A stretch of DNA of 64,000 bases from Falsirhodobacter xinxiangensis (GCF_004959935.1 NZ_SMYN01000001.1:1-64000), one strand, 5' to 3'. Counted from the stretch's first letter, positions 15,949 to 27,332 are shown. Made by a program: numbers and translations. The notes: generated by a model from the sequence alone, not told the origin.

Positions 15949-16409
15949 CACTCCTCGTCCACCACCCGGAACAGCGCCGGAACCGCCGGGCACGGGGCCA
16001 TTGCGTTCTTCACCACATCCGACAGCCGCGTCTGGTGCAGGAAGACATAGACATGCGCCGACAACCCCTCCCACAGACGGTTGGTCATCGACTGCGCGCG
16101 GCTGCCGGAAATCCCGCCCGATGCGCCCGCGCCGGTATGCATGGCGTTCACATGTTCCTCGACCGCTTCCATGATCTCGGACACGCGGATCGCGTCGGGG
16201 CTTTTCGCCAGCCGGTATCCGCCGCCCGGCCCCCGGACCGCCTCGACGAGCCCCGCGCGGCGCAGCTTGACGAAAAGCTGCTCCAGATAAGGCAATGAGA
16301 TGTCCTGACGTTTGGACACTTCGGCCAAGGACGTCAGCCCCTCGCCCTTCACCAGCGCGAGGTCGGCCAGCGCCACCATCGCGTATCTACCCTTGGTCGA
16401 GAGTTTCAT
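15948..16409 (-). CDS. iscR: Rrf2-family regulator IscR
   Basis: The protein has 153 residues with a winged HTH (MKLSTKGRYAMVALADLAL, then ISLPYLEQLFVKLR and the wing VRGPGGGYRL). The three-cysteine cluster-binding loop of E. coli IscR is missing: only one Cys is present, near the C-terminus (APCPAVP). Work on Rhodobacter sphaeroides IscR has described a one-Cys protein that still binds an Fe-S cluster. It heads the suf operon and probably represses it through a palindrome at 16492-16506. Confidence 0.9.
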   Translation of the reverse strand: MKLSTKGRYAMVALADLALVKGEGLTSLAEVSKRQDISLPYLEQLFVKLRRAGLVEAVRGPGGGYRLAKSPDAIRVSEIMEAVEEHVNAMHTGAGASGGISGSRAQSMTNRLWEGLSAHVYVFLHQTRLSDVVKNAMAPCPAVPALFRVVDEE

Positions 16410-16491
16410 GCCTTTGCCCCAATAACATTGACGTCAGCCGCAGGGCCGCTTAACTCACTTCCAGCCCATCGGGGAGACCCTGTCAACCCTT

Positions 16492-16528
16492 TTGGAATGG
16501 TTCTAAGTTATCCGAGGGAAACAGTCAA
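16492..16528 (-). promoter_or_regulatory. iscR-suf promoter with an Iron-Rhodo-box-like palindrome
   Basis: On the minus strand -35 TTGACT (16528-16523) and -10 TAGAAC (16505-16500) are 17 bp apart, and the start would fall about 85 nt before iscR. An imperfect palindrome TTGGAA-TGG-TTCTAA (16492-16506, plus strand) overlaps the -10. It resembles the Iron-Rhodo box proposed as the IscR target in Rhodobacterales. Binding here would give autorepression. The promoter hexamers are visible; the regulator assignment is inference. Confidence 0.55.
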
Positions 16529-16556
16529 GTTTCCCCGGACAGAAAAAGGCGCATCT

Positions 16557-17216
16557 ATGCCCGAAGTCATTTTCGCCGGTCCCGAGGGTCGGCTGGAAGG
16601 CCGCTACCACCCGCAAAAAGAGCGTGACGCGCCGATCGCCATCGTGCTGCATCCGCATCCGCAGTTCGGCGGGTCGATGAACAACAAGGTCGTCTACAAC
16701 CTGCATTACGCCTTCTACAAGCTGGGCTTCACGGTGCTGCGGTTCAACTTCCGCGGTGTGGGCCGGTCGCAGGGTGAATACGATCAGGGCATCGGCGAGC
16801 TGTCCGACGCGGCATCGGCGCTGGATTACCTGCAATCCATGAACCAGAACGCGAAACATTGCTGGGTCGCGGGCTTCAGCTTCGGCGCATGGATCGGCAT
16901 GCAGCTTCTGATGCGCCGCCCCGAGATCACGGGCTTCGTGTCGGTCTCGCCGCCTGCGAATATGTATGACTTCTCGTTCCTCGCGCCCTGCCCGTCCTCG
17001 GGTCTGATCATCAACGGATCGGCCGACCGCGTGGCCCAGCCCAAGGACACGGTCAGCCTTGTGAACAAGCTGCACGAGCAGAAGGGCATCACCATCACCC
17101 ACGAAATCGTGGAGGGCGCGGATCACTTCTTCAAGGACGAGGAAGCCCACATGACCCCGATGATCGACACCGTCAGCGGATATGTGAAACGCCGTCTGGG
17201 CGAAGCCACCCGCTGA
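16557..17216 (+). CDS. Alpha/beta hydrolase (COG2945-like)
   Basis: The protein has 219 residues with an alpha/beta-hydrolase fold: VLHPHPQFGGSMNNKVV (oxyanion region), FRGVGRSQG, the nucleophile elbow GFSFGAW (Ser), and a late Asp and His (GSADRV and EGADHFF). Substrate is unknown. I chose ATG 16557 (AAGG upstream); the frame before it is non-coding. It diverges from the iscR operon and overlaps the next gene (TGATG). Confidence 0.85.
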   Translation: MPEVIFAGPEGRLEGRYHPQKERDAPIAIVLHPHPQFGGSMNNKVVYNLHYAFYKLGFTVLRFNFRGVGRSQGEYDQGIGELSDAASALDYLQSMNQNAKHCWVAGFSFGAWIGMQLLMRRPEITGFVSVSPPANMYDFSFLAPCPSSGLIINGSADRVAQPKDTVSLVNKLHEQKGITITHEIVEGADHFFKDEEAHMTPMIDTVSGYVKRRLGEATR

Positions 17217-17803
17217 TGGACCGGCTCGCGCAGCAATTCGCCTTTCTGAACGAGGCGGACCGGCTGAAGTCGGTGCTGCGGGCAACGACCCTCTGCGACG
17301 GCTCGCGGCAGGAAAACTCGGGCGAGCATAGCTGGCACCTGGCGCTGTATGCGATGGTGCTGGCCGATCAGGCCGCGCCGGGCGTGGACATCGCCCGCGT
17401 CGTGCGAATGCTGATCCTGCACGATCTGGTCGAGATCGACACCGGCGACGTGCCGATCCATTCGGCAAACGGCACCGCCCATGCGTCCGAGGCGCAGATG
17501 GCCGCCGAAGCCGCCGCCGCCGATCGCATTTTCGGCCTGCTTCCGCCCGATCAGGCGCAGGACTTCCGCGCCCTGTGGGAAGAATTCGAGGCCGCCGAGA
17601 CCCCCGACGCCATCTTCGCCAAATCCCTGGACCGCGTGCAGCCGGTGATGCAGAACATCGCCTGCGGTGGCGGCACATGGGCCACCTACAACGTGACCGC
17701 CGAACAGCTTCAATCCCGCGTGGGACACAAGGTCGCACGCGGCGCACCCGCCCTGTGGGACTGGGTGCGGACCCGCGCGGCCTCTTTCTTCGAGACGATC
17801 TGA
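17216..17803 (+). CDS. HD-domain 5'-deoxynucleotidase-like protein
   Basis: The protein has 195 residues of the HD_3/YfbR group: metal-binding residues in GEHSWHLAL (His), LILHDLVEIDTGD (HD) and a later Asp (SLDRVQPV). Relatives dephosphorylate deoxyribonucleoside monophosphates. It is coupled to the hydrolase upstream and to a small acidic protein downstream by TGATG overlaps. Confidence 0.85.
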   Translation: MDRLAQQFAFLNEADRLKSVLRATTLCDGSRQENSGEHSWHLALYAMVLADQAAPGVDIARVVRMLILHDLVEIDTGDVPIHSANGTAHASEAQMAAEAAAADRIFGLLPPDQAQDFRALWEEFEAAETPDAIFAKSLDRVQPVMQNIACGGGTWATYNVTAEQLQSRVGHKVARGAPALWDWVRTRAASFFETI

Positions 17804-18138
17804 TGCCCGATTATACCCCTTCGATTTCCGATGACGCGCTCTCCGCGCTGCTTGAGGACGCGCCCGTCCGCGTCGCCTCGCTGGACGATCTGCAACATCT
17901 TGCCGCCCGGTTGGCGCCCTTGGACGAATGGGTTCATACGATGGAAGTCGTCGCCGACGGCAAGGGCACGCTGGACTTCGCCATCATGGGGCTCGACGGC
18001 GAGGAGGATTGGGATATCCCGATGGAGCCAGTCCGGATGCGCGCGCTGCTGGACGACAAGATCGCGGCGATGCGGGCCTCCGGCAAGTCCTTCACATTCG
18101 AATTGTATTTCGGCGAAACAGAGGAAGATCCCGCCTAA
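17803..18138 (+). CDS. Small acidic hypothetical protein
   Basis: The ORF encodes 111 residues starting in a TGATG overlap at 17803. It is acidic, with no membrane segment; the middle reads [20 protein letters not shown] and the end is a short basic helix followed by [14 protein letters not shown] recognise no family. It is the third gene of a small operon upstream of icd. Confidence 0.7.
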   Translation: MPDYTPSISDDALSALLEDAPVRVASLDDLQHLAARLAPLDEWVHTMEVVADGKGTLDFAIMGLDGEEDWDIPMEPVRMRALLDDKIAAMRASGKSFTFELYFGETEEDPA

Positions 18139-18223
18139 TTTCGGTATACGACAGCATACGACCTTTCGCGCCCTCCGGAATTCCGCTATCACCGCGCCAA
18201 GCGAAACCAACACAGAGGCCCCC

Positions 18224-19438
18224 ATGTCGAAGATCAAGGTAGCCAACCCCGTCGTCGAGCTTGACGGCGATGAGATGACCCGGATCATCTGGGATTTCAT
18301 CAAGAAAAAGCTGATCCTGCCCTACCTCGACGTCGACCTGAAATACTACGATCTGGGCATCGAGGAACGTGACCGGACGGACGACCAGATCACCGTCGAC
18401 GCTGCCAACGCCATCAAGCAATACGGCGTAGGCGTGAAATGCGCGACCATCACCCCCGACGAACAGCGCGTCGAGGAGTTTGGCCTGAAACAGATGTGGC
18501 GGTCCCCGAACGGGACGATCCGCAACATCCTTGGCGGCGTGATCTTCCGCGAGCCGATCATCTGCAAGAACGTGCCGCGTCTGGTTCCGGGCTGGACCCA
18601 GCCGATCGTCGTGGGCCGCCACGCATTCGGCGACCAGTACCGCGCGACCGACTTCCGTTTCCCCGGCGCGGGCAAGCTGTCGATCAAGTTCGTCGGCGAC
18701 GACGGCGAAGTGATCGAGAAAGAGGTCTTCCAGGCTCCGGGTTCCGGCGTCACGATGGCGATGTACAACCTCGACCAGTCGATCATCGACTTCGCCCGCG
18801 CATCGATGAACTATGGTCTGGTCAAGGGCTGGCCGGTCTATCTTTCGACCAAGAACACCATCCTCAAGGCCTATGACGGCCGCTTCAAGGACCTGTTCCA
18901 GAAGGTCTTCGACGAGGAGTTCGCCGACAAGTTCAAGGCTGCCGGCATCACCTATGAACACCGCCTGATCGACGACATGGTCGCATCGGCGCTGAAATGG
19001 TCGGGCGGCTATGTCTGGGCCTGCAAGAACTATGACGGCGACGTGCAATCGGACACCGTGGCACAGGGCTTCGGCTCGCTGGGTCTGATGACCTCGGTGC
19101 TGATGACGCCCGATGGGCAGGTCGTGGAAGCGGAGGCCGCGCACGGCACCGTCACGCGCCACTATCGCCAGCACCAGAAGGGCAAGGAAACCTCGACCAA
19201 CTCCATCGCGTCGATCTATGCTTGGACGGGCGGCCTGCGTCACCGCGCCAAGCTGGACGGCAACGAGGCGCTGGCCAACTTTGCCGCCACTCTGGAGCGG
19301 GTCACGGTGCAGACGGTCGAAGACGGCCACATGACCAAAGACCTCGCCCTGCTGGTGGGTCCGGACCAGAAATGGCTGACCACGATGGGCTATCTGGAAA
19401 AGGTGGACGAATACCTGAACAAGGCCCTTGCTGGCTAA
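18224..19438 (+). CDS. icd: NADP-dependent isocitrate dehydrogenase
   Basis: The protein has 404 residues and is of the homodimeric type-II (eukaryote-like) NADP-IDH class: [13 protein letters not shown] at the N-terminus, the substrate site [12 protein letters not shown], and [12 protein letters not shown] near the C-terminus. It converts isocitrate to 2-oxoglutarate in the TCA cycle. A strong terminator follows directly. Confidence 0.97.
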   Translation: MSKIKVANPVVELDGDEMTRIIWDFIKKKLILPYLDVDLKYYDLGIEERDRTDDQITVDAANAIKQYGVGVKCATITPDEQRVEEFGLKQMWRSPNGTIRNILGGVIFREPIICKNVPRLVPGWTQPIVVGRHAFGDQYRATDFRFPGAGKLSIKFVGDDGEVIEKEVFQAPGSGVTMAMYNLDQSIIDFARASMNYGLVKGWPVYLSTKNTILKAYDGRFKDLFQKVFDEEFADKFKAAGITYEHRLIDDMVASALKWSGGYVWACKNYDGDVQSDTVAQGFGSLGLMTSVLMTPDGQVVEAEAAHGTVTRHYRQHQKGKETSTNSIASIYAWTGGLRHRAKLDGNEALANFAATLERVTVQTVEDGHMTKDLALLVGPDQKWLTTMGYLEKVDEYLNKALAG

Positions 19439-19445
19439 GACATGA

Positions 19446-19470
19446 AAGCCCCGGCACTGCCGGGGCTTCT
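19446..19470 (+). terminator. Terminator after icd
   Basis: AAGCCCCGGC / GCCGGGGCTT form a perfect 10-bp stem with a 3-nt loop (ACT), 8 nt after the icd stop. The following T-run is short (TTCTT), but the stem is very stable. Confidence 0.75.
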
Positions 19471-19520
19471 TCATGGAAACGATACGCACACGCCATACCT
19501 TCAACCTTCAGGAGGGACCG

Positions 19521-20057
19521 ATGGCGACAGCGCTATGGAAAAGACTGGACGTGCCCGGCCATGACGCCGCGTTGCTGTCTGACGAGGACGGCGGGCTTCG
19601 GCTGGAGGGCATTCTGCAAACTGGCGGCTCGGCCCTGACGGTCAGCTATCAGATCATGGCCGACGGCGAGGGCACGACTCGCGCCGCCCGGATCGAAGGA
19701 TGCCGCGACGGCCGCCGTTTCGCCCATGACATCCGGCGCTGCGACAACGGCTGGCGGCTGGACGGGCGGCCGATGGGGCTCGGACATCTGAAACACCTCG
19801 ACCTCGGCTTCACCCCTGCGACCAATACGCTGCAATTGCGGACCGAGGCGCCGCGCGTGAATCGCACCGCTCGTTTTTCGGTCGCATGGTTCGACATAGG
19901 CGCGCCGGCGCTGGTCGAGCTTCCTCAGATCTATCGCCGCACGGGACTGCTGCATTACGAATACCGTTCCCCCGCGCATGATTTCATGGGTTTGCTGGAA
20001 TTCGGCGCCGACGGTTTCGTGCGCAACTATCCCGGCCTCTGGCGGCGCGAAGCATGA
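19521..20057 (+). CDS. Putative glycolipid-binding protein (DUF1089-like)
   Basis: The protein has 178 residues. I chose ATG 19521 because AGGAGG lies 5 nt upstream; an ATG at 19473 overlaps the icd terminator. The sequence fits the putative glycolipid-binding family (PF06475): VSYQIMADGEGTTRAARIEG, LGFTPATNTLQLR and a C-terminal FVRNYPGLWRR. No signal peptide is visible, and the true ligand is unknown. Confidence 0.75.
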   Translation: MATALWKRLDVPGHDAALLSDEDGGLRLEGILQTGGSALTVSYQIMADGEGTTRAARIEGCRDGRRFAHDIRRCDNGWRLDGRPMGLGHLKHLDLGFTPATNTLQLRTEAPRVNRTARFSVAWFDIGAPALVELPQIYRRTGLLHYEYRSPAHDFMGLLEFGADGFVRNYPGLWRREA

Positions 20058-20131
20058 CGGAACCGAAGCGCCCTGACGCCCGTTAACCCTCCGAAAGGTC
20101 GCGACAAACGCGACCCGTCAAGGAGAGAGAC

Positions 20132-20206
20132 ATGAACAGCATCATCTACCTCGTCGGCCTTGTGGTCATCGTCGTCGCCATCCTGTCGTTCATCGGCATC
20201 GGCTGA
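20132..20206 (+). CDS. 24-residue single-helix membrane peptide
   Basis: ATG 20132 is preceded by AAGGAGAG at ideal spacing. The 24 codons encode MNSIIYLVGLVVIVVAILSF plus IGIG, one hydrophobic helix with almost no polar residue, then TGA. It is too short for most gene callers. The strong Shine-Dalgarno and the strictly hydrophobic codon pattern argue that it is real. Similar tiny peptides (MN-IIYLVGL type) are familiar from Rhodobacteraceae annotations. Role unknown. Confidence 0.7.
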   Translation: MNSIIYLVGLVVIVVAILSFIGIG

Positions 20207-20302
20207 CTTCCCCAAGGCGCGCGTTCCCGCTACAACGCGCGGATCGAGCGGGGATGATCGGATGCGCGGGCAAGACGAAACGGCTATCGGACGGCCCGCG
20301 GG

Positions 20303-20905
20303 ATGACCGGAACTCCGAAATACACGCGGATCGAGGATGCGCAGGGGCTGGTGATCAGCACGATCCTTTGCGCCTTGGGCATCCACCTGCTGCGGGCCGC
20401 CGGTCTTGTGACGGGCGGCACCGCGGGATTGGCCCTGCTGATTGCCTATTCCACGGGATGGGCATTCGGCTGGGTCTTCTTTTGCGTAAACCTGCCCTTC
20501 TATGTCTTTGCATGGAAAAGACGCGGTGCGGTTTTCACCATCAAGGGCTTCCTCAGCGTCTCTGCCGTCTCGGCGCTGGCCGAGGCTTTGCCCGCCCAAG
20601 TGCCGCTGGACGGCACCACCCCTGCCGCCGCCGCAATCCTGTTCGGCATCGCCTCGGGCGTCGGGCTTCTGGGACTGTTCCGCCATGGTGCGAGCCTCGG
20701 GGGCATTTCCATCGTCGCCGTCATCCTTCAGGACCTTTTGGGCATCCGCGCGGGCTGGGTGCAGCTTGGCTGGGATCTGTGCCTGTTCGCCGTCGCGCTG
20801 GCGGTGCTGCCTTGGGGGCTGGTCTTCTGGTCGCTGGTCGGCGCGGTGGTTCTGAACCTCGTGATCGCCATCAACCACAGGCGCGACTGGTATCTGCCGC
20901 AATAG
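20303..20905 (+). CDS. YitT-family membrane protein
   Basis: The protein has 200 residues with about five hydrophobic helices; [31 protein letters not shown] and [15 protein letters not shown] match the YitT family (integral membrane proteins of unknown transport or regulatory role). The C-terminus [16 protein letters not shown] is also typical. It stands alone before typA. Confidence 0.8.
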   Translation: MTGTPKYTRIEDAQGLVISTILCALGIHLLRAAGLVTGGTAGLALLIAYSTGWAFGWVFFCVNLPFYVFAWKRRGAVFTIKGFLSVSAVSALAEALPAQVPLDGTTPAAAAILFGIASGVGLLGLFRHGASLGGISIVAVILQDLLGIRAGWVQLGWDLCLFAVALAVLPWGLVFWSLVGAVVLNLVIAINHRRDWYLPQ

Positions 20906-20965
20906 AGGCTGGCGTTTTGTCCCCATGCGTTGTATCGCGGCAGCGCAGCAGACAAAGGGCCCCGG

Positions 20966-22783
20966 ATGGAACTCCGCAACATCGCGATCATCGCGCACGT
21001 CGACCATGGCAAGACCACGCTGGTGGACGAGCTTCTGAAACAGTCGGGTGCGTTCCGCGACAACCAGGCGGTCGCCGAGCGGGCGATGGACAGCAACGAC
21101 ATCGAACGTGAACGCGGGATCACCATTCTTGCCAAGTGCACGTCGCTTGAATGGGACGGCGCACGCATCAACATCGTCGATACCCCCGGCCACGCCGACT
21201 TCGGCGGCGAGGTGGAGCGGATCCTGAACATGGTGGACGGCGTGGTGCTGCTGGTGGACGCCGCCGAAGGCCCGATGCCGCAGACGAAATTCGTGACCTC
21301 CAAGGCGCTGGCGCTGGGCCTGCGCCCGATCGTCGTGCTGAACAAGGTGGACAAGCCGGACGCCGAACCCGACCGCGCGCTGGACGAAGTGTTCGACCTG
21401 TTCGCCTCGCTGGGCGCAACGGACGAACAGCTCGACTTCCCCGCGATGTATGCCTCGGGCCGTTCGGGCTGGGCAGACAACGAGCTGGACGGCCCGCGCA
21501 AGGACCTCTCGGCCCTGTATGAACTGGTGCTGAAGCACGTCCCCGCCCCGAAACAGCTGGAGCGTAAGGCAGAGCCGTTCCAGATGCTGGCAACGACCCT
21601 TTCCGCCGACCCGTTCATCGGTCGCATCCTGACGGGCCGCGTCGAATCCGGCACGGTCAAGGCGGGCGACACGCTCAAGGCGCTGTCGCGCGACGGCGAC
21701 CGGATCGAACAGTTCCGTGTGTCGAAAGTGCTGGCCTTCCGCGGCCTGTCGCAGAACCCCATCGACGTGGGCGAGGCAGGCGACATCGTCACGCTGGCCG
21801 GCATGACCAAGGCGACGGTCGCCGACACGCTGTGCGATCTGTCCATCGAAACCGCGCTGCCCGCGCAGCCGATCGATCCGCCGACCATCTCGGTCACCTT
21901 CGGGATCAACGATTCGCCGCTGGCCGGCAAGGACGGCAACAAGGTCCAGTCGCGCGTCATCCGTGACCGCCTGATGAAAGAGGCCGAGGTCAACGTCGCG
22001 ATCAAGATCACCGACACCCCCGGCGGCGAAGCCTTCGACGTCGCGGGCCGCGGCGAATTGCAGATGGGCGTTCTGATCGAGAACATGCGCCGCGAAGGGT
22101 TCGAGCTGTCGATCTCGCGCCCCCGCGTGATCTTCCGCGAGGAGAACGGCCAGCGCATGGAGCCAATCGAGGAAGTCACCATCGACGTGGATGACGAATA
22201 TACCGGCGTCGTGATCGAAAAGCTGACCGGCCCGCGCAAGGGCGATCTGGTCGAGATGAAGCCCGCAGGGGCCGGCAAGACGCGGATCATCGCGCATGTC
22301 CCCTCGCGCGGTCTGATCGGCTATCAGGGCCAGTTCATGACCGACACGCGCGGCACCGGCGTTCTGAACCGCGTTTTCCACGACTGGACCCCGCACAAGG
22401 GCGCCATCGAAGGCCGCCGTCAGGGCGTGCTGATCTCGATGGAGAACGGCACCTCGGTCGCCTATGCGCTGTGGAACCTTGAAGAGCGTGGCCACCTGTT
22501 CATCGGCGCGCAGGAAGCGGTTTACGAAGGCATGATCATCGGCGAGCACTCGCGCGAGAACGATCTGGAAGTGAACCCACTGAAGGGCAAGAAGCTGACC
22601 AACGTCCGCGCCTCGGGCACGGACGAAGCGGTGCGGCTGACGACGCCGGTCCGCATGACGCTGGAACAGGCCATCGCCTATATCGACGAGGACGAACTGG
22701 TCGAAGTGACGCCGAAGGTCGTGCGCATCCGCAAGACCCATCTGGACCCGCACGAGCGCAAGCGTCAGTCGCGTTCGGCATGA
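20966..22783 (+). CDS. typA: Ribosome-associated GTPase TypA/BipA
   Basis: The protein has 605 residues. Start ATG 20966 gives [20 protein letters not shown], with the P-loop AHVDHGKTT, then [11 protein letters not shown] (G3) and NKVDKPDA (G4), followed by EF-G-like domains and the BipA C-terminal domain. It assists ribosome assembly and translation under stress. A clear terminator follows. Confidence 0.97.
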   Translation: MELRNIAIIAHVDHGKTTLVDELLKQSGAFRDNQAVAERAMDSNDIERERGITILAKCTSLEWDGARINIVDTPGHADFGGEVERILNMVDGVVLLVDAAEGPMPQTKFVTSKALALGLRPIVVLNKVDKPDAEPDRALDEVFDLFASLGATDEQLDFPAMYASGRSGWADNELDGPRKDLSALYELVLKHVPAPKQLERKAEPFQMLATTLSADPFIGRILTGRVESGTVKAGDTLKALSRDGDRIEQFRVSKVLAFRGLSQNPIDVGEAGDIVTLAGMTKATVADTLCDLSIETALPAQPIDPPTISVTFGINDSPLAGKDGNKVQSRVIRDRLMKEAEVNVAIKITDTPGGEAFDVAGRGELQMGVLIENMRREGFELSISRPRVIFREENGQRMEPIEEVTIDVDDEYTGVVIEKLTGPRKGDLVEMKPAGAGKTRIIAHVPSRGLIGYQGQFMTDTRGTGVLNRVFHDWTPHKGAIEGRRQGVLISMENGTSVAYALWNLEERGHLFIGAQEAVYEGMIIGEHSRENDLEVNPLKGKKLTNVRASGTDEAVRLTTPVRMTLEQAIAYIDEDELVEVTPKVVRIRKTHLDPHERKRQSRSA

Positions 22784-22790
22784 CAACGGA

Positions 22791-22816
22791 AGCCCGGGTT
22801 CGCACCCGGGCTTTTT
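22791..22816 (+). terminator. Terminator after typA
   Basis: AGCCCGGGT / ACCCGGGCT (9-bp perfect stem, loop TCGC) is followed by TTTTT, 7 nt after the typA stop and just before the YkvA gene. Confidence 0.9.
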
Positions 22817-22819
22817 CAT

Positions 22820-23188
22820 ATGTGGAATGACTTGAAATCTTTGGCGAAACGCAAGAAATGCGACGTGGTCGCGTTGTGGATCGCCGCCCGCGACCGCCGC
22901 ACACCTGTCGGCGCAAAGCTTCTGGCGGGCTTCATCGCCGCCTACGCGCTCAGCCCCATCGACCTAATTCCCGATTTCATCCCGGTCTTGGGCTATATCG
23001 ACGATCTGATTCTTGTGCCGCTTGGCATCGCGCTGGTGCTGCGAATGATTCCGCCCCCGCTAATGGCCGAGTTCCGCAACTCGGCCGCAGCAATAGCAAA
23101 GCCGAAGTCGCTCATGGCGGCCTTCGGCTTTGTCACTGTCTGGATGATCGTCATCTTCGTTGCATTGAAGCTGACGATCCTGCGCTGA
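22820..23188 (+). CDS. YkvA/DUF1232 membrane protein
   Basis: The protein has 122 residues with the YkvA signature AAYALSPIDLIPDFIPVLGY followed by IDDLILVPLGIALVLRMIP, and one more C-terminal membrane helix (FVTVWMIVIFVALKL). Function unknown. It ends one base before the convergent DUF1330 gene. Confidence 0.9.
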   Translation: MWNDLKSLAKRKKCDVVALWIAARDRRTPVGAKLLAGFIAAYALSPIDLIPDFIPVLGYIDDLILVPLGIALVLRMIPPPLMAEFRNSAAAIAKPKSLMAAFGFVTVWMIVIFVALKLTILR

Positions 23189-23479
23189 TCAGGCTTCAAT
23201 TTCCTCGACCACGACCAGATCGCGCACCGATGCGCCCTTGGCGTGGGCCAAGGCGGCCTGATACTCGGCGGAATTATAGCAAGCCACCGCATCATCCACC
23301 GAAGGGAAGCGCACGACGACGTTCCGCGCGCGCTCGTTCCCCTCAAGCTGCACATAGCGGCCCGAGCGGTGCAGAAACACACCGCCATGGGCCGCAATAG
23401 CGCCCGTCGCGCCTTGGGCGTAACGGGCATAGCTTTCCGCGTCGGTCACTTCGACATGCGCGATCCAGAGTGCAGACAT
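23189..23479 (-). CDS. DUF1330 (EthD/dimeric barrel-like) protein
   Basis: The protein has 96 residues from ATG 23479, overlapping the alaS stop (TGATG). It shows the DUF1330 pattern: WIAHVEVTDAESYARYAQGA, FLHRSGRYVQLEG, RNVVVRFPSVDDAV and YNSAEYQ. These are small dimeric ferredoxin-like barrels of unknown activity. Cotranscription with alaS is likely. Confidence 0.85.
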   Translation of the reverse strand: MSALWIAHVEVTDAESYARYAQGATGAIAAHGGVFLHRSGRYVQLEGNERARNVVVRFPSVDDAVACYNSAEYQAALAHAKGASVRDLVVVEEIEA

Positions 23480-26127
23480 CAACCCTCCAATGCGGCTTCC
23501 ACCGCTTTCACTGCGGCTTCGGCATTGGAGGCATCCGCCGCCCCTGCCTGTGCCATGTCAGGACGGCCACCGCCGCCTTTGCCGCCAAGTGCCTCCGCCG
23601 CCGCCTTCACAAGGCTGACCGCCGAGAACCGCTCGACCAGATCCGCCGTGACGCCAGCCGCAAGCGCCGCTTTGCCGTCGTTATTCGAGATCAGCAGGAC
23701 CGCGCCCGAACCGACCGAGGATTTCATCTCGTCGATCAGCCCCGGCAGATCCTTGCCCGCGACGCCGGAAACGATACGCGACAGGAATTTCACACCGCCG
23801 ATGTCTTTCACCTCTGCATCGCCCGACCCCATCGCAGCCTCACGGCGCAGTTGCGCGAGCTCGTTCGCAAGGCTCCGGCGTTCCTCGACCAGCGCCTTCG
23901 CGCGCTCGACCACCTCGGCGGGCGAAGCTTTCAGCAGCGACGCAACTTCGGCAAGCCGCTTCATCTGCTCGTTCAAATGCGCCAGCGCGCCTTCGCCCGT
24001 CAGCGCCTCGATCCGCCGCACGCCGGCCGAGGATGCGGAATCGCCCAGCAAAACGAACAGCCCCACCTCGCCCAGACGCGCGACATGGGTGCCGCCGCAA
24101 AGCTCGACGGAATAGGTCTGCCCATCGGTGCCCTTGGCCGATCCCGGCAGCGTGCCCATCGACACGACGCGAACCTCGTCGCCATATTTTTCGCCGAACA
24201 GCGCCTGTGCACCAAGGGCCCGCGCGTCGTCGGGCGCCATGATGCGGGTCGTCACCTCGCCATTCTGACGGATGAAGCCGTTCACCTCGGCCTCGACCCG
24301 TGCGATCTCCTCGGCGCTCAGTGCTTTGGAGTGGCTGAAATCGAAGCGCAGCCGATCCGGCGCATTCAGCGAGCCGCGCTGCGCCACGTGATCGCCCAGC
24401 ACCCGCCGCAGCGCCTCATTCAGCAGGTGCGTCGCCGAATGGTTCGCCTGAATCGAGGCGCGTCGGGCGTGATCAACCTCCAACTCGGCGCCCTGTCCGG
24501 CGGCGATCTCGCCCTCCGTCACCTCGGCCACATGCAGGAACAGACCTTGGGCCTTGCGCGTGTCAGTGATGCGCGCCCTGCCGGTGCTGGTCCGCAGGAT
24601 GCCTGCATCCCCGACCTGCCCGCCCGATTCGGCATAGAACGGCGTCTGGTTCAGCACGATCTGCACCTTGTCGCCCGCCACCGCCTTCAGGACCGCCGCA
24701 CCCGCACTCACCAGCGACAGGATCGACCCTTCGGCCTTTTCGGTGTCATAGCCAAGGAACTCGGTCGCGCCATGCTCGTCCGACAGATCGAACCAGATCG
24801 CCGCGTCCTTGGTCTCGCCCGAACCCGCCCAGCTTGCGCGCGCCTTGGCCTTCTGTTCGGCCATCGCCGCGTCGAAGCCTTCGGTATCGACAGTCCGGCC
24901 CTGCTCGCGCAGCGCGTCCTGCGTCAGGTCCAGAGGGAAGCCGTAGGTGTCGTAGAGCTTGAACGCCGCCGCGCCCGGAAGCGCCGACCCTTCAGGCAGT
25001 GCCGAAAGCTCGTCATCCAGCAGGCGCAAGCCGCGATCCAGCGTCTGGCGGAACTTCGTCTCCTCCAGCCGCAGCGTTTCCTCGATCAACGCCTGCGCGC
25101 GGGTCAACTCGGGATAGGCCGCGCCCATCTGCCGCACCAGCGCCGGAACCAGACGGTGCATTACCGGGTCCTGGGCGCCAAGCTGATGCGCATGACGCAT
25201 CGCGCGGCGCATGATCCGGCGCAGGACGTAACCGCGCCCTTCGTTCGACGGCATCACGCCATCCGCGATCAGGAACGAAGTCGAACGCAGGTGGTCCGCG
25301 ATGACGCGATGGTGCGTCTTGCCTGGCCCGTAGGGATCGCTCGACGTCGCATGTGCCGACGCCTCGATCAAGGCGCGCATCAGGTCGGTGTCATAGTTGT
25401 CGTGCTTGCCCTGCAGCAGCGCGCCGATCCGCTCCAACCCCATGCCCGTGTCGATCGACTGCATGTCGAGCGCGCGCATCGAGCCGTCCGCGAACTGTTC
25501 GTTCTGCATGAAGACGAGGTTCCAGATCTCGATGAAACGGTCGCCATCCTCGTCGGCGCTGCCGGGGGGACCGCCCCAGATCTTGTCGCCGTGATCGAAG
25601 AAAATCTCGGTGCAGGGACCGCAGGGGCCTGTGGGCCCCATCTGCCAGAAGTTGTCGCTGGTCGGAATGCGGATGATCCGGTCGTCCGAAAGCCCCGCAA
25701 CCTTCTTCCAGATCGCCGCCGCCTCGTCATCTGTATGATAGACGGTGACCAGCAGCCGGTCCTTCGGAATGTCGAAATCCTTGGTCAGCAATTCCCATGC
25801 ATAGGGAATCGCGCCCTCCTTGAAGTAATCGCCGAAGCTGAAATTGCCCAGCATCTCGAAGAAGGTGTGGTGCCGCGCGGTATAGCCGACATTGTCCAGA
25901 TCGTTGTGCTTGCCCCCCGCCCGCACGCATTTCTGCGCACTGGTCGCCCGAACGTAATCGCGCGTCTCGGCCCCGGTGAAGCAGTCCTTGAATTGCACCA
26001 TGCCGGAATTGGCGAACATCAGCGTCGGATCGTTGCGCGGGACCAGCGGGCTGGACGGCACGACCTTGTGGCCGTTGCGCGCATAGAAATCGAGGAAAGT
26101 GGATCGGATATCGTTCAGCGACGGCAT
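23479..26127 (-). CDS. alaS: Alanyl-tRNA synthetase
   Basis: The protein has 882 residues, full length. N-terminal catalytic domain begins [20 protein letters not shown]; the editing domain has the zinc motif [13 protein letters not shown] with [10 protein letters not shown] further on; the C-Ala tail ends in the [15 protein letters not shown] stretch. It charges tRNA-Ala and clears mischarged Ser/Gly. Confidence 0.98.
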   Translation of the reverse strand: MPSLNDIRSTFLDFYARNGHKVVPSSPLVPRNDPTLMFANSGMVQFKDCFTGAETRDYVRATSAQKCVRAGGKHNDLDNVGYTARHHTFFEMLGNFSFGDYFKEGAIPYAWELLTKDFDIPKDRLLVTVYHTDDEAAAIWKKVAGLSDDRIIRIPTSDNFWQMGPTGPCGPCTEIFFDHGDKIWGGPPGSADEDGDRFIEIWNLVFMQNEQFADGSMRALDMQSIDTGMGLERIGALLQGKHDNYDTDLMRALIEASAHATSSDPYGPGKTHHRVIADHLRSTSFLIADGVMPSNEGRGYVLRRIMRRAMRHAHQLGAQDPVMHRLVPALVRQMGAAYPELTRAQALIEETLRLEETKFRQTLDRGLRLLDDELSALPEGSALPGAAAFKLYDTYGFPLDLTQDALREQGRTVDTEGFDAAMAEQKAKARASWAGSGETKDAAIWFDLSDEHGATEFLGYDTEKAEGSILSLVSAGAAVLKAVAGDKVQIVLNQTPFYAESGGQVGDAGILRTSTGRARITDTRKAQGLFLHVAEVTEGEIAAGQGAELEVDHARRASIQANHSATHLLNEALRRVLGDHVAQRGSLNAPDRLRFDFSHSKALSAEEIARVEAEVNGFIRQNGEVTTRIMAPDDARALGAQALFGEKYGDEVRVVSMGTLPGSAKGTDGQTYSVELCGGTHVARLGEVGLFVLLGDSASSAGVRRIEALTGEGALAHLNEQMKRLAEVASLLKASPAEVVERAKALVEERRSLANELAQLRREAAMGSGDAEVKDIGGVKFLSRIVSGVAGKDLPGLIDEMKSSVGSGAVLLISNNDGKAALAAGVTADLVERFSAVSLVKAAAEALGGKGGGGRPDMAQAGAADASNAEAAVKAVEAALEG

Positions 26128-26169
26128 GATGGCCCCTGTCTTCTAGCTTCCGACCCGTTTAAAGGGATC

Positions 26170-26197
26170 GGCCCCTTGCGGGCAAGCGCAAAGGGCC
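26170..26197 (-). terminator. Stem-loop between recA and alaS
   Basis: An 11-bp stem with one mismatch (GGCCCCTTGCG / CGCAAAGGGCC, loop GGCAAG) lies 7 nt after the recA stop, in the short gap before alaS. The minus-strand T content after it is low, so it may be a weak terminator or attenuate readthrough into alaS. Confidence 0.45.
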
Positions 26198-26203
26198 GTT
26201 CGG

Positions 26204-27268
<1,065 letters not shown>

Positions 27269-27317
27269 CGGATATCCCTTGTCGCACAGCCGCGGGCGCC
27301 CGGCAATCTTGCCCGAT

Positions 27318-27332
27318 GTTCGTCTGTTGTTC
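27318..27332 (-). promoter_or_regulatory. LexA (SOS) box upstream of recA
   Basis: GTTC-GTCTGTT-GTTC is a perfect match to the alphaproteobacterial LexA operator GTTC-N7-GTTC. It is centred about 57 bp before the recA start. On the minus strand a -10-like TATAGC (27339-27334) lies immediately upstream, so the box covers the expected transcription start. Confidence 0.85.

Noticed and set aside
20027-22819. 930-codon minus-strand ORF across typA
   Set aside because: It is antisense to the clear typA and YitT genes, His/Arg/Gln-rich and without domains; a typical high-GC shadow frame.
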